DNA of 64,000 bases from Tahibacter aquaticus (GTDB taxonomy: Bacteria; Pseudomonadota; Gammaproteobacteria; Xanthomonadales; Rhodanobacteraceae), in NCBI RefSeq assembly GCF_004363655.1, contig NZ_SNZH01000006.1:310001-374000 (forward strand). Reading direction: 5' to 3'. Position numbers and translations under genes: made by a program. Below the pieces are notes generated by a model. That model did not search any database. It was not told where the DNA came from and saw only the letters and a program-made list of their open reading frames with translations. Shown piece after piece: positions 28,443 to 36,901 of the stretch (within the stretch, counting starts at the first letter, position 1; the number at the start of each line of letters is the position of its first letter).

Positions 28443-29981
28443 TCAGAGGAAATAGCGCAGGCTGATCTCGGCCGAGCGCAGCCATTGCGGCGGCAGATTG
28501 CCGGCGAGCAGGCTGGCGGCCAGTGCGTGCGAGGCGGCCAGGGGCAGCAAGGCGCGCTGGCCCAGCCAGTTCGCGCTCCAGAGCAGCCCGCCGGCGAAGG
28601 TCAGCTGCATCAGGCCCGCATTCGGCGCGTGCAACAGAGCAAACACGCCGGCAGCCGCCAGCAAGCTCCAGCACGGAGCCACACCCGCCAGGCGCAGGCG
28701 GTCGGTCAGCACGACACAGACCAGGTACTGCTGCAGCAGCGCCCAGCCCAGATAGAAAGCGAGTTCGGTGGCAGGGGGCAGGCGTTGCGTCTGACCGAGC
28801 GCGAACATCAGCAACAGCGCCAGGGCCGGTGCCGGCGCGGCGAGCAGCCAGGCGCGCGGACTGCCCAGCCAGTGCCAGGCCGGGGTATTCGCCTCGCGCC
28901 GCAGGCTCAGTGCAAAAGCGAATGCGAGCATCAGTGCCACTGTGCTCCAGCCATCGGGGTTGTCGCCCAGGCGCAGGTCCAGTACCACGAACAGCGGCAG
29001 CGCGAGGGTGGCGGCAGCCTGCAGCAAGGCGCGTGGCCGCTGGGCAGCGGGCGGGCGCAGGCGAAGCAGCAACAGCAGCGCGGCACATACGATCAGCGCC
29101 AGCCAGGACCACAGCAGCGCAGGGGGGCCTGCCGCCGCGCCGGTTGCGCGCCGCACCTCTGCGGCAACAGCGTCGCTATCGCCCTGGACCAGCAGCAAGG
29201 CGGCCGGTTCGGTCTGGCGCAACTGATCGCGCCAGAGCAGGGCCTGTTCTGGTCGCAGCCGTGGCGGCAGCAGAAACAGCGGATAGTGGACGTCGGACCA
29301 ATAGCTGACCGTCGCACCGGAGACGGCAAGGTCGCTGGGTTCGCCCAGCAGGGGCAGGTAGCGCCAATCGGGCGAGCGCGGTGCCGACTGCAGCCAGGGC
29401 CAGGGCGCAGAAAGGTGCAGACTGACACCGCGCAAGTTCAGGTCCTGCGCCGGGGTGGCGAAACGCAGGCGCAGCATGGCGGCACGCTGCGGCGCGGCGA
29501 CAGCAGCGACTTCCTCGCCGCGCCACGACAATGTGGAAAGCGGGATTTCGCCGGTGGCGGCCAGCTGCACGGCCGTCACTTCGGCAACGCGCTGCGGCTG
29601 CGCCAGCTGTTCGCGCACGATCACGGCGAAGGCGGCCGTGGTGTCGGTTTCGACAACGAGCTGGCCGAAACGGCGCAGATCCAGCGCCTGGCTCAGCGGC
29701 AGGCCGATTTCGCAGTCCTGGCTGCCGCGGCGCAGATGCAGGCCGGCACCATCGATACGGTAGTCGCAGCGGCCGAACACAGTGCCACTGACCAGGTCGC
29801 GCGTGCTGGCGAAGCGCCAGCGGTACGGCGTGTCGCCGCGCGCCAGCGTAGCCAGTTGCACAACGCTTTCCCGTTGTAGCTGTCGTGCCAGCTGGTATAG
29901 CGCAAGGGTCTGCAGAAGTACGGCGCAGAGCGCGACCGCGGCCAGCCAGGTGGTCCAGCGCAACAGCCTTGCCGCGAACAC
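28443..29981 (-). CDS. CPBP-like intramembrane protein with large N-terminal extracytoplasmic region
   Basis: A 512-residue membrane protein: N-terminal helix (~10-30), a ~250-residue soluble region, then about eight helices. The C-terminal helices resemble the CPBP (Abi/CAAX-protease-like) fold: ALLQQYLVCVVL at the first motif, FALLHAPN at the second, and ASHALAASLL at the third. The usual Glu-Glu-x3-Arg of motif 1 is Gln-Gln here, so metalloprotease activity is doubtful or the protein belongs to a divergent subgroup. It starts 6 bp after the phhB stop, on the same strand, so the two are probably co-transcribed. Confidence 0.6.
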   Translation of the reverse strand: MFAARLLRWTTWLAAVALCAVLLQTLALYQLARQLQRESVVQLATLARGDTPYRWRFASTRDLVSGTVFGRCDYRIDGAGLHLRRGSQDCEIGLPLSQALDLRRFGQLVVETDTTAAFAVIVREQLAQPQRVAEVTAVQLAATGEIPLSTLSWRGEEVAAVAAPQRAAMLRLRFATPAQDLNLRGVSLHLSAPWPWLQSAPRSPDWRYLPLLGEPSDLAVSGATVSYWSDVHYPLFLLPPRLRPEQALLWRDQLRQTEPAALLLVQGDSDAVAAEVRRATGAAAGPPALLWSWLALIVCAALLLLLRLRPPAAQRPRALLQAAATLALPLFVVLDLRLGDNPDGWSTVALMLAFAFALSLRREANTPAWHWLGSPRAWLLAAPAPALALLLMFALGQTQRLPPATELAFYLGWALLQQYLVCVVLTDRLRLAGVAPCWSLLAAAGVFALLHAPNAGLMQLTFAGGLLWSANWLGQRALLPLAASHALAASLLAGNLPPQWLRSAEISLRYFL

Positions 29982-29987
29982 GGTTGG

Positions 29988-30326
29988 TCAGCGGACCAGC
30001 GCGTCGACCTTGGACGCGCAGATGAAATCGTTCAGCGACAGGCCGCCGACGTCGTGCGTGGACCAGCGCATGCGGCAATAGTTGTAGCCGACTTCCAGGT
30101 CCGGATGGTGGTCTTCGCGATTGGCCATGTAGGCCACGGCATTGACGAAGCCCATGGTGTGGTGGAAGTCGCGGAAACGGAATTCGCGCTGCAGCTGGCC
30201 GGCTTCGCGCTCCACGCGCCACTCGCCAATCAGCTGTGCCAGCTCGCCGATCTGATCGGCCGGAACCGCATCGCCCGGTCCTTTGCGCGGTGTGCAGTGG
30301 CTGGCAGTCAGTTCGTCCTTGGTCAT
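29988..30326 (-). CDS. phhB: 4a-hydroxytetrahydrobiopterin dehydratase (PhhB/PCD)
   Basis: A 112-residue pterin-4a-carbinolamine dehydratase, which recycles the pterin cofactor of phenylalanine hydroxylase. Signature residues are [29 protein letters not shown], seen here as F-x-x-x-x-F/V-N ... A-x-x-x-x-HHP-D, with two catalytic His before Pro. The phenylalanine hydroxylase gene is not in this window. Divergent from nfuA and just upstream of the CPBP-like gene. Confidence 0.93.
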   Translation of the reverse strand: MTKDELTASHCTPRKGPGDAVPADQIGELAQLIGEWRVEREAGQLQREFRFRDFHHTMGFVNAVAYMANREDHHPDLEVGYNYCRMRWSTHDVGGLSLNDFICASKVDALVR

Positions 30327-30410
30327 GGCGTGCTCCGGGCAATGATGAGGGGCGCGAGTATAGCGGCGGCGGAATGCCGCGGCGCCGTGGTCGCCCCCTT
30401 GAAAGCGGAC

Positions 30411-30416
30411 TACAAT
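30411..30416 (+). promoter_or_regulatory. Candidate -10 element (TACAAT) for nfuA
   Basis: TACAAT 24 bases before the nfuA start codon, in the phhB-nfuA divergent region. A TTGAAA lies upstream but too close (6-bp spacer) to serve as its -35. The same hexamer precedes miaA and hflK. Confidence 0.35.
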
Positions 30417-30439
30417 GGTCCAGATTCAACGGGGTGAAT

Positions 30440-31054
30440 ATGATCAATATCTCCGAGCGAGCGCAGCAGCACTTTCTCAAGCTCATCGAGCAACAAGGCA
30501 TTCCCGGACTCGGCATTCGCCTGCGCGCAGTCAAGGCCGGCACGCCGGCAGCCGACTGCCAGCTGGAATTCTGCGAACCTGCCGATCTGGCCGGCGACGA
30601 ATGGACGGTGGAATGCCGTGGTTTCCCGCTGTATGTCGACGCCGCCAGCGTGTCGTTTCTCGACGCGGCCGACATCGACTACGAAGTGGCGCCGACCGGT
30701 GGACAGCTGACGATTCGCGCACCGCGCATCAAGGGCGAAGTGCCGGGCGAGGGTGCCAGCCTGGTCGAACGCGTGCGCTATGTGATCGAGACCGAGATCA
30801 ATCCGCGCGTCGCTTCGCACGGCGGCCGCATCAGTCTCGAGGAAATCACCGCCGACGGCGTGGTGTTGCTGCGCTTCGGCGGCGGCTGCCATGGCTGCGG
30901 CATGGCCGACGTGACACTCAAGCAAGGCGTGGAAAAAACCCTGCGCGAACGCGTGCCGGAAATTACCGCGGTGCGCGATGCGACCGACCATTCCAGCGGC
31001 GAGAACCCGTATTTCGCCAGCAAGGCAAGCGAAGGCAAATCGGCACTGGCCTGA
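30440..31054 (+). CDS. nfuA: Fe-S biogenesis protein NfuA
   Basis: Iron-sulfur cluster carrier of 204 aa that delivers [4Fe-4S] clusters to target enzymes, especially under oxidative stress. An N-terminal degenerate A-type domain (residues ~1-100) is followed by the Nfu domain with the cluster-binding pair Cys150-x2-Cys153 in [20 protein letters not shown]. The ATG at 30440 sits after GGGGTGA. Several Fe-S proteins in the window (LutA, LutB, Rieske) would depend on such carriers. A strong terminator follows. Confidence 0.95.
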   Translation: MINISERAQQHFLKLIEQQGIPGLGIRLRAVKAGTPAADCQLEFCEPADLAGDEWTVECRGFPLYVDAASVSFLDAADIDYEVAPTGGQLTIRAPRIKGEVPGEGASLVERVRYVIETEINPRVASHGGRISLEEITADGVVLLRFGGGCHGCGMADVTLKQGVEKTLRERVPEITAVRDATDHSSGENPYFASKASEGKSALA

Positions 31055-31080
31055 TTTTGCGGTGGCGCCGTACAGACAAG

Positions 31081-31112
31081 AAAAAAGCCCGGCAATGCCG
31101 GGCTTTTTTTTG
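31081..31112. terminator. Bidirectional intrinsic terminator between nfuA and cytochrome genes
   Basis: A-run, hairpin GCCCGGC-AA-TGCCGGGC, and a run of eight T; the A-run makes it act on both strands for these convergent genes. Confidence 0.9.
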
Positions 31113-31129
31113 CAACGCGAACCGCCTGT

Positions 31130-31486
31130 CTACTTCTTCGGCGGGTGGCTCAGATCGCCGAGCTTGCTGTCCGGCAGGCTGGCGAAATATGCCGCGAGAT
31201 CGAGCATGTTCTGCTTGTTCAGCGGTTCCACGAACGGTGCCATGATGGCGTTCTTGCGCGTGCCGTCCTTGTACTGCTGCAGCGCGATTTCCAGGTAGTC
31301 GCGGTACTGGCCGGCCAGGCGCGGATACTGTGGGTCGATCGAATTGCCGTCCTTGCCATGGCACTGGGCGCAGGGTTCGGCAAGTTTCTTGCCGTTCTCG
31401 ATGTTGCCGGCGGCGTTGGCGGCGGAAGAAAGGGCCAGCGTCGTCGCCAGCGCCAGCAGGGAAATCGTGCGATTCATCCGGGGCAT
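31130..31486 (-). CDS. Periplasmic cytochrome c (class I, single heme)
   Basis: A 118-residue small c-type cytochrome. Signal peptide through SSAANAA; heme attachment at PCAQCHGKDG; likely distal Met in KNAIMAPFVEPLN; C-terminal helix MLDLAAYFASLP. It resembles cytochrome c553/c4-half proteins that carry electrons in the periplasm, for example to terminal oxidases. Starts at 31486 or at Met4 (31477). It is 5 bp downstream of a similar cytochrome gene, forming a two-gene operon. Confidence 0.9.
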   Translation of the reverse strand: MPRMNRTISLLALATTLALSSAANAAGNIENGKKLAEPCAQCHGKDGNSIDPQYPRLAGQYRDYLEIALQQYKDGTRKNAIMAPFVEPLNKQNMLDLAAYFASLPDSKLGDLSHPPKK

Positions 31487-31491
31487 CCTAA

Positions 31492-31827
31492 TTACTTGGC
31501 AGCCAGGCTGGAAAGGTAGGCGGCGATGTCTTCGATGTCCTCTTTGGAGAGGCTCTCGCCCTGGGCGCGCATGGTCGGGTGGCTGCGTTCGCCGCTCTTG
31601 TAGCCGTTCAGCGCGGCGATCAGGTACTCGTAATTCTGTCCGGCGATCAGCGGCACGTGGTAGTTCGGATACGCATTCTTGTAACCCGGGACACCGTGGC
31701 AGCCGTGGCAGGTATAGGTCTTGACTCGGCCGGCTTCGATATTGCCCTTCGGGTCCGCAGCATGGGCGGTCGTGGCGGCAAGGGCGGCGGTGGCTAGCAG
31801 GGAAGCAAGCAGTTGCGATCGTGTCAT
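31492..31827 (-). CDS. Periplasmic cytochrome c (class I, single heme)
   Basis: A 111-residue product with signal peptide MTRSQLLASLLATAALAATT-AHA, heme site YTCHGCHGVPGYKNAYPNYH and a candidate Met ligand in SHPTMRAQGESLS. The adjacent 31130-31486 gene encodes a related single-heme protein, so together they resemble a split di-heme cytochrome c4-like pair. The ATG at 31827 is preferred over a longer frame because it begins directly at the signal peptide. Confidence 0.9.
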   Translation of the reverse strand: MTRSQLLASLLATAALAATTAHAADPKGNIEAGRVKTYTCHGCHGVPGYKNAYPNYHVPLIAGQNYEYLIAALNGYKSGERSHPTMRAQGESLSKEDIEDIAAYLSSLAAK

Positions 31828-32402
31828 CGTCGGTTTCCGGCGGGGGCAGGTGCCTGGCTGGTAAAGCCGCAAGTATAGCCTGATCGATCCGTATCGGCGA
31901 AGCGGCCTCGGCGTCGCCTGACAGCTATCGGTACCAGGCAGAGTGCTGTGCGGTTCTCCAATGTGCCGAGCTTCCAGAGCGGAGCCGGGTTTTGCTGTCG
32001 ATGGTCGAGCCTCCTTGGGTCAAGGGGCGACGAGTGATCGCCCATAACCGCAGGTTCGGATCAATCTGAACGCCCCACCGGTCAGGCGGACAACCACTTG
32101 CAACGCAAGGGTTTGGCCAGGTTGTGGAGACAGGCAGGTCGGCACAGGAGCGATTCGCTGAACGGCTGGCCTGATGCCCAATGACTACCGGCTCAAGCCA
32201 ACGTCACCGCCTTCACGCAGACTGCACACACGCCGCGGAGGGCAAACCCGGTGCATCCTTTCTCGCCTTGACCGCATCCATACAGCCGTGAACGTATTGT
32301 CACGCATAGTGATGTAGTCTAGTATAACACCACAATACCAGCACACGGGCAGCCGCCATGTCTCGCCACCTCCGCCATTCCGCCGCTCAGGGAAGAATTG
32401 GA
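31828..32402. other. 575-bp intergenic region upstream of the RND operon
   Basis: Between the divergent cytochrome pair and the efflux adaptor. No gene, RNA or repeat was recognised in 31870-32280. The end of the region (32290-32345) is AT-rich and contains a promoter-like sequence, listed separately. Confidence 0.5.
32297..32325 (+). promoter_or_regulatory. Candidate sigma-70 promoter of the RND operon
   Basis: TTGTCA (32297-32302), a 17-bp spacer, and TAGTAT (32320-32325), in an AT-rich island 78 bp upstream of the adaptor start. An overlapping TATAAC is an alternative -10 with a 20-bp spacer. Confidence 0.45.
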
Positions 32403-33605
32403 ATGACACGTAATATTTTGATTATATTGATTATTTATTTTCTCGCCGGATGTGGTGGCAAGGGCGGAGGCGACAAGGACAAGGCGCCGGAAACGGCCCT
32501 GGTTCCGGTCGAAGCGGTTACGGCCGCGGCCCGTCCCATCGATGCCAGCTATTCCGGTACCGCGACGCTGGAAGCCGACCGCGAGGCAGATGTCGTCGCC
32601 AAGACCGGCGGCGTATTGCTCAAGCTGATGGTCGAGGAAGGCAATGTCGTGCATCAGGGCCAGATACTGGCCCGGCTGGACGATGCGAGTCCGCGCCTGA
32701 GCCTGGCCAAGGTCGAGGCGACCTTGCGCAAGCTGGAAGCCGACTACCGCCGCGCCGACGAAATGTTCGGCAAGAAGCTGCTCTCGCTGGAAGAGCACGA
32801 CAAGATCAAGTTCGACCTGGACAACCAGCGCGCTGCCCACGATCTGGCCAAGCTGGAGCTGTCGTATACCCAGGTCGTCGCTCCGATCGACGGTGTCATC
32901 GGCAAGCGCATGGTCAAGGAAGGCAATCTGATCCAGATCAACCAGCCGCTGTTCCATATCGTCGACTTCGACCCGCTGCTGGGCATACTCAATGTGCCGG
33001 AGCGCGAGCTCAACACGCTCAAGCCGGATCAGCCTGTCAGCCTGGTGGTCGACGCCTTGCCCGGGCGTCGCTTTCCCGGCGTGATCGAGCGCGTCAGCCC
33101 GGTGGTGGAAGCCGCCAGCGGTACTTTCCGTGTCACCTGCCGCTTCAAGGCGGATGCGCAGACGCTCAAGCCCGGCATGTTCGGCCGCATCGACGTGATC
33201 TACGACCGCAAACAGGACGCACTGGCGATTCCGCGCGGAGCGCTGATCGAAGAGGATGGCGAAACCGCGGTCTTCCTCATTGTCGACGCGCCGCCGGCTG
33301 CAGCGTCCACGACCCATGCCAAGGACGCTACCAAGACCGATGCGACGCCCGCGGCGAAAACCGAAGCCGCCGCGACCGACGCCAAGCCCGCTCCGGGCGT
33401 GCCTGCCCTGCAGGCGCAGCGCCGCGTGGTCAGGGTCGGTTTCGCCGACAGCGAATACGTCGAAGTGCGCGAAGGGCTCAAGAGCGGCGACCGGGTGATC
33501 ACCGTCGGCCGCAATGCCGTGCGTGACGGCACCCTGGTGCAGGTGCTCGACGGCGATGCACCGCCGCCTGCGAGCAGCGTGCCGGTCGCGGAGAAAACCC
33601 AATGA
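32403..33605 (+). CDS. RND efflux periplasmic adaptor lipoprotein (membrane fusion protein)
   Basis: A 400-residue adaptor linking inner-membrane RND pumps to an outer-membrane channel. Lipoprotein signal MTRNILIILIIYFLAGC (acylated Cys17), then lipoyl halves (YSGTATLEADREADVVAKTG ... VVAPIDGVIGKRMVKEGN, in parts), a coiled-coil hairpin and beta-barrel. Residues ~295-345 carry an unusual Ala/Lys/Thr-rich insertion (HAKDATKTDATPAAKTEAAA) in the membrane-proximal domain. The first 16 codons are AT-rich, unlike the rest. Stop overlaps the first pump gene by four bases. Confidence 0.9.
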   Translation: MTRNILIILIIYFLAGCGGKGGGDKDKAPETALVPVEAVTAAARPIDASYSGTATLEADREADVVAKTGGVLLKLMVEEGNVVHQGQILARLDDASPRLSLAKVEATLRKLEADYRRADEMFGKKLLSLEEHDKIKFDLDNQRAAHDLAKLELSYTQVVAPIDGVIGKRMVKEGNLIQINQPLFHIVDFDPLLGILNVPERELNTLKPDQPVSLVVDALPGRRFPGVIERVSPVVEAASGTFRVTCRFKADAQTLKPGMFGRIDVIYDRKQDALAIPRGALIEEDGETAVFLIVDAPPAAASTTHAKDATKTDATPAAKTEAAATDAKPAPGVPALQAQRRVVRVGFADSEYVEVREGLKSGDRVITVGRNAVRDGTLVQVLDGDAPPPASSVPVAEKTQ

Positions 33606-36600
33606 GCATCGTCGATATTGCCACGCGCCGGCGCGTGACCGTGTTCATGTTCACCCTCACCTTCGTGCTGTTCGGCATCATTGCCCTGTTCGGTCTCAAG
33701 GTGAACCTGCTGCCTGATCTTTCCTATCCCACCTTGACCGTGCGCACCGAATACGAAGGCGCAGCACCGCTGGAAATCGAAAACCTGGTGACCCAGCCGG
33801 TGGAAGAAGTGCTGGGCGTGGTCAAGAACGTGCGCAAGCTGCACTCGGTGTCGCGCACCGGCCAGTCCGACGTGATCCTCGAGTTCACCTGGGGCACGGA
33901 CATGGACATGGCCAGCCTGGAGGCGCGCGACAAACTGGAATTGTTGCAATTGCCGCTCGAGGCGAAGAAGCCACTGCTGCTGCGCTTCAATCCGTCGACC
34001 GATCCGATCATCCGCTACGGCCTGTCCGGCAAGGCCGATGACAAAGGCTTCAACGAGGCCGAACTCAAGCAGTTGCGCCGCTTCGCCGACGACGAGCTGA
34101 AAAAACGCCTGGAACCGATTGCCGGCGTCGCTGCGGTCAAGGTCGGCGGCGGCCTGGAAGATGAAGTCGCTGTCGACATCGACCAGCAGAAATTGTCCCA
34201 GCTTGGTATCGGCGTCGGCGACGTGGTGCAGCGCCTGAAAGACGAGAACGTGAATATCTCCGGCGGCCGCATCGAGGAAGGCTCGCAGCGCTATCTGGTG
34301 CGCACCATCAACCAGTTCGCCAACGTGGACGAGATGCGCGAGCTGCTGGTGAAAGTGGACAAGGGCGTGCCGATCCGGCTGAAGGATGTCGCCCACGTAC
34401 ACCAGAGCTACAAGGAGCGCGAAGGCATTGTGCGCATCGACGGCCGCGAGGCGATCGAGCTGGCCGTCTACAAGGAAGGCGATGCGAATACGGTCAGCGT
34501 CGCCACCGGCATCAAGGCCGCGGTGGAGCAGATGCGCAAGAACAACCTGCTGCCGCCCAGTGCCGAGCTGAAGGTGATCGACGACCAGTCGCTGTTCATC
34601 GGCGCCGCCCTGCACGAAGTGCGCTTCGATGCGCTGCTCGGCGGCCTGCTTGCCATCCTGGTGATCTTCTTCTTCCTGCAGGACAGCTGGAGCACCTTCA
34701 TCATTTCGCTGTCGCTGCCGGTGTCGCTGATCACCACGTTCTTCTTCATGGGCCAGGCCGATCTCAGCCTCAACGTGATGTCGCTGGGCGGGCTCGCGCT
34801 GGCCACCGGCATGGTGGTGGACGATTCCATCGTGGTGCTGGAAAACATCGCGCGCCTGCGGGAAAAAGGCCTGTCCATCGTCGATGCGGCCATACAGGGC
34901 ACCAAGGAAGTCGGCATGGCGGTGACCGCCTCCACGCTGACCACGGTCGCCGTGTTCTTCCCGCTGGTATTCGTACAGGGCGTGGCCGGCCAGCTGTTCC
35001 GCGACCAGGCATTGACCATCACCTTCGCCATGCTGATCTCGCTGGTCGTGTCCATGACCCTGATCCCGATGCTGGCCTCGCTGCAGGGCCAGTCGCCGCT
35101 GGCCTACCGGGAAGAACTGGAGAACGACAAGCCGCAGGGCTTTTTCGGCGCGATACCGCGCGGCTTCGCCTGGTTGGTACTCACCGTGTTCCGCGGCGTC
35201 GGCGGCGTGATCGGTAAAGTGTTGCGCGGCGTCGGCAATATCGTGCTGCTGCCGTACAACCGCCTCGCTGCCGGCTATACGCGCATGCTGCCGCGGGTGA
35301 TCGCCAAGCCCTGGGCGGTGCTGGCTTTCGCCCTGGCCGCGTTCGTCGGCACCTTGGCGCTGGTGCCTACCCTGGGCATGGACTTGATTCCGCAGCTGGC
35401 CCAGGGCCGCTTCGAAATGACGGTCAAGCTGCCGCCCGGCACGCCGCTGGCCGACAGCGACAGCCTCGCGCGGGAATTGCAGCTCAAGCATGCGGGCGAT
35501 CCGAATATCGACTCGATCTACGGCGTGTCCGGCGTAGGCACGCGGCTGGATGCGAATCCGACCGAGTCCGGCGAGAACATCGCGCGCCTGCTGGTGGCGC
35601 TCAAGCCTACGGCTGGCGAAGCCGGCGAGCGCGCCGCGATGGACGCGCTGCGCAAGACCATGACCACGCATCCGGGCGGCGAAGTGAAATTTTCCCGTCC
35701 GCAACTTTTCAGCTTCTCCACGCCGCTGGAGATCGAAATCCGCGGCTATGACCTGGAAACGCTGAAAAAGGCTGGCCAGAAGCTCACTGCGCTGATGAAG
35801 GCGTCGCCACGTTTCAGCGACATCAAGTCCACCGTCGAGAGCGGCTATCCGGAAGTGCAGATCCGCTTCGACCAGGATCGCGCCGCCGCGCTGGGCCTGA
35901 CCACGCGCGCCATCGCCGACCAGATCGTGCGCAAGGTGCGCGGCGAAGTGGCCACGCGCTACAACTTCCGCGACCGCAAGATCGACGTGCTGGTACGCGC
36001 ACTGGAATCCGACCGCGCCAGTGTCGAGGACATCCGCAACCTGATCGTCAACTCGGCCGAGATCGCCGCGGCGACGGCGGCTGCCGCCACGGCAGGTACG
36101 CCCGTGGTCACGATCAAGCCGGTCCGCCTGTCGGCCGTGGCCGACGTCGTCGCGACTGAAGGCCCCAGCGAAATCCATCGCGTGAGCCAGGAACGCGTCG
36201 CTATCGTCGGTTCCAACCTGGCCTACGGCAACCTGTCCAGCGCGGTGCAGGAAGTGCGCGACATCCTGGCGAAGAATCCGCTCGCCGCCGGCGTATCGGT
36301 GAATATCGGCGGGCAGAGCGAAGAACTCGATTCGTCGGTCAACTCGCTGATCTTCGCGTTGGCGCTGGCGATCTTCCTGGTCTACCTGGTGATGGCCTCG
36401 CAGTTCGAATCGCTGCTGCATCCGTTCGTGATCATGTTCTCCATCCCGCTGGCCGCGGTCGGTGCGGTGCTGGCGCTGAAACTGACCGGCAACGCCATCA
36501 GCGTGGTCGTGTTCATCGGCCTGATCATGCTGGTCGGCATCGTGGTGAAGAACGCGATCGTGCTGATCGACCGCGTCAACCAGCTGCGCGAGCACGGCGT

Positions 36601-36901
36601 GGCCAAGCGCGACGCCATCGTTCAAGGCGCCGAGTCGCGCCTGCGCCCCATCGTCATGACCACGCTGTGTACCCTGATCGGCTTCCTGCCGCTGGCCATC
36701 GGCCTGGGCGATGGTGCCGAAGTGCGCGCGCCGATGGCCATCACCGTGATCGGCGGCCTGCTGGTGTCCACCTTGCTGACCCTGGTGGTGATTCCCATCG
36801 TGTACGACCGGCTGGATTTCCGCGGCGACGCCTGGTTCCGTGCCCGCGCCGAACGCCAGTCCGCGCGCCAGGCATCGTCGACGCTGGAGCACACGCCATG
36901 A
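33602..36901 (+). CDS. RND-family efflux permease, first subunit (full proton-relay residues)
   Basis: A 1099-residue, 12-helix proton-driven pump of the AcrB/MdtB type with two large periplasmic loops. Helix 4 reads GMVVDDSIVVLEN with both Asp, and helix 10 reads GIVVKNAIVLID with the Lys that completes the AcrB-like Asp-Asp-Lys relay. A poly-Ala stretch (ATAAAATAG near residue 830) lies in the second periplasmic loop. It follows the adaptor with an ATGA overlap and is itself overlapped by a second permease gene. Substrates unknown (drugs, detergents or lipids). Confidence 0.93.
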   Translation: MSIVDIATRRRVTVFMFTLTFVLFGIIALFGLKVNLLPDLSYPTLTVRTEYEGAAPLEIENLVTQPVEEVLGVVKNVRKLHSVSRTGQSDVILEFTWGTDMDMASLEARDKLELLQLPLEAKKPLLLRFNPSTDPIIRYGLSGKADDKGFNEAELKQLRRFADDELKKRLEPIAGVAAVKVGGGLEDEVAVDIDQQKLSQLGIGVGDVVQRLKDENVNISGGRIEEGSQRYLVRTINQFANVDEMRELLVKVDKGVPIRLKDVAHVHQSYKEREGIVRIDGREAIELAVYKEGDANTVSVATGIKAAVEQMRKNNLLPPSAELKVIDDQSLFIGAALHEVRFDALLGGLLAILVIFFFLQDSWSTFIISLSLPVSLITTFFFMGQADLSLNVMSLGGLALATGMVVDDSIVVLENIARLREKGLSIVDAAIQGTKEVGMAVTASTLTTVAVFFPLVFVQGVAGQLFRDQALTITFAMLISLVVSMTLIPMLASLQGQSPLAYREELENDKPQGFFGAIPRGFAWLVLTVFRGVGGVIGKVLRGVGNIVLLPYNRLAAGYTRMLPRVIAKPWAVLAFALAAFVGTLALVPTLGMDLIPQLAQGRFEMTVKLPPGTPLADSDSLARELQLKHAGDPNIDSIYGVSGVGTRLDANPTESGENIARLLVALKPTAGEAGERAAMDALRKTMTTHPGGEVKFSRPQLFSFSTPLEIEIRGYDLETLKKAGQKLTALMKASPRFSDIKSTVESGYPEVQIRFDQDRAAALGLTTRAIADQIVRKVRGEVATRYNFRDRKIDVLVRALESDRASVEDIRNLIVNSAEIAAATAAAATAGTPVVTIKPVRLSAVADVVATEGPSEIHRVSQERVAIVGSNLAYGNLSSAVQEVRDILAKNPLAAGVSVNIGGQSEELDSSVNSLIFALALAIFLVYLVMASQFESLLHPFVIMFSIPLAAVGAVLALKLTGNAISVVVFIGLIMLVGIVVKNAIVLIDRVNQLREHGVAKRDAIVQGAESRLRPIVMTTLCTLIGFLPLAIGLGDGAEVRAPMAITVIGGLLVSTLLTLVVIPIVYDRLDFRGDAWFRARAERQSARQASSTLEHTP

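Noticed and set aside
31130-31827. The two cytochromes c as electron acceptors of the PQQ dehydrogenase
   Set aside because: They lie 15 kb away in their own operon; azurin is encoded within the dehydrogenase operon and is the simpler candidate.
31870-32280. Possible transposase remnant upstream of the RND operon
   Set aside because: Short frames only, without recognisable motifs or inverted ends.
33200-36892. A 1230-codon open frame on the minus strand opposite the RND genes (and similar ones at 36622-39660, 15724-17466, 18527-20905)
   Set aside because: They are exact antisense shadows of strongly supported genes in GC-rich DNA, with Gln/His/Arg/Asp-rich, domain-free translations.
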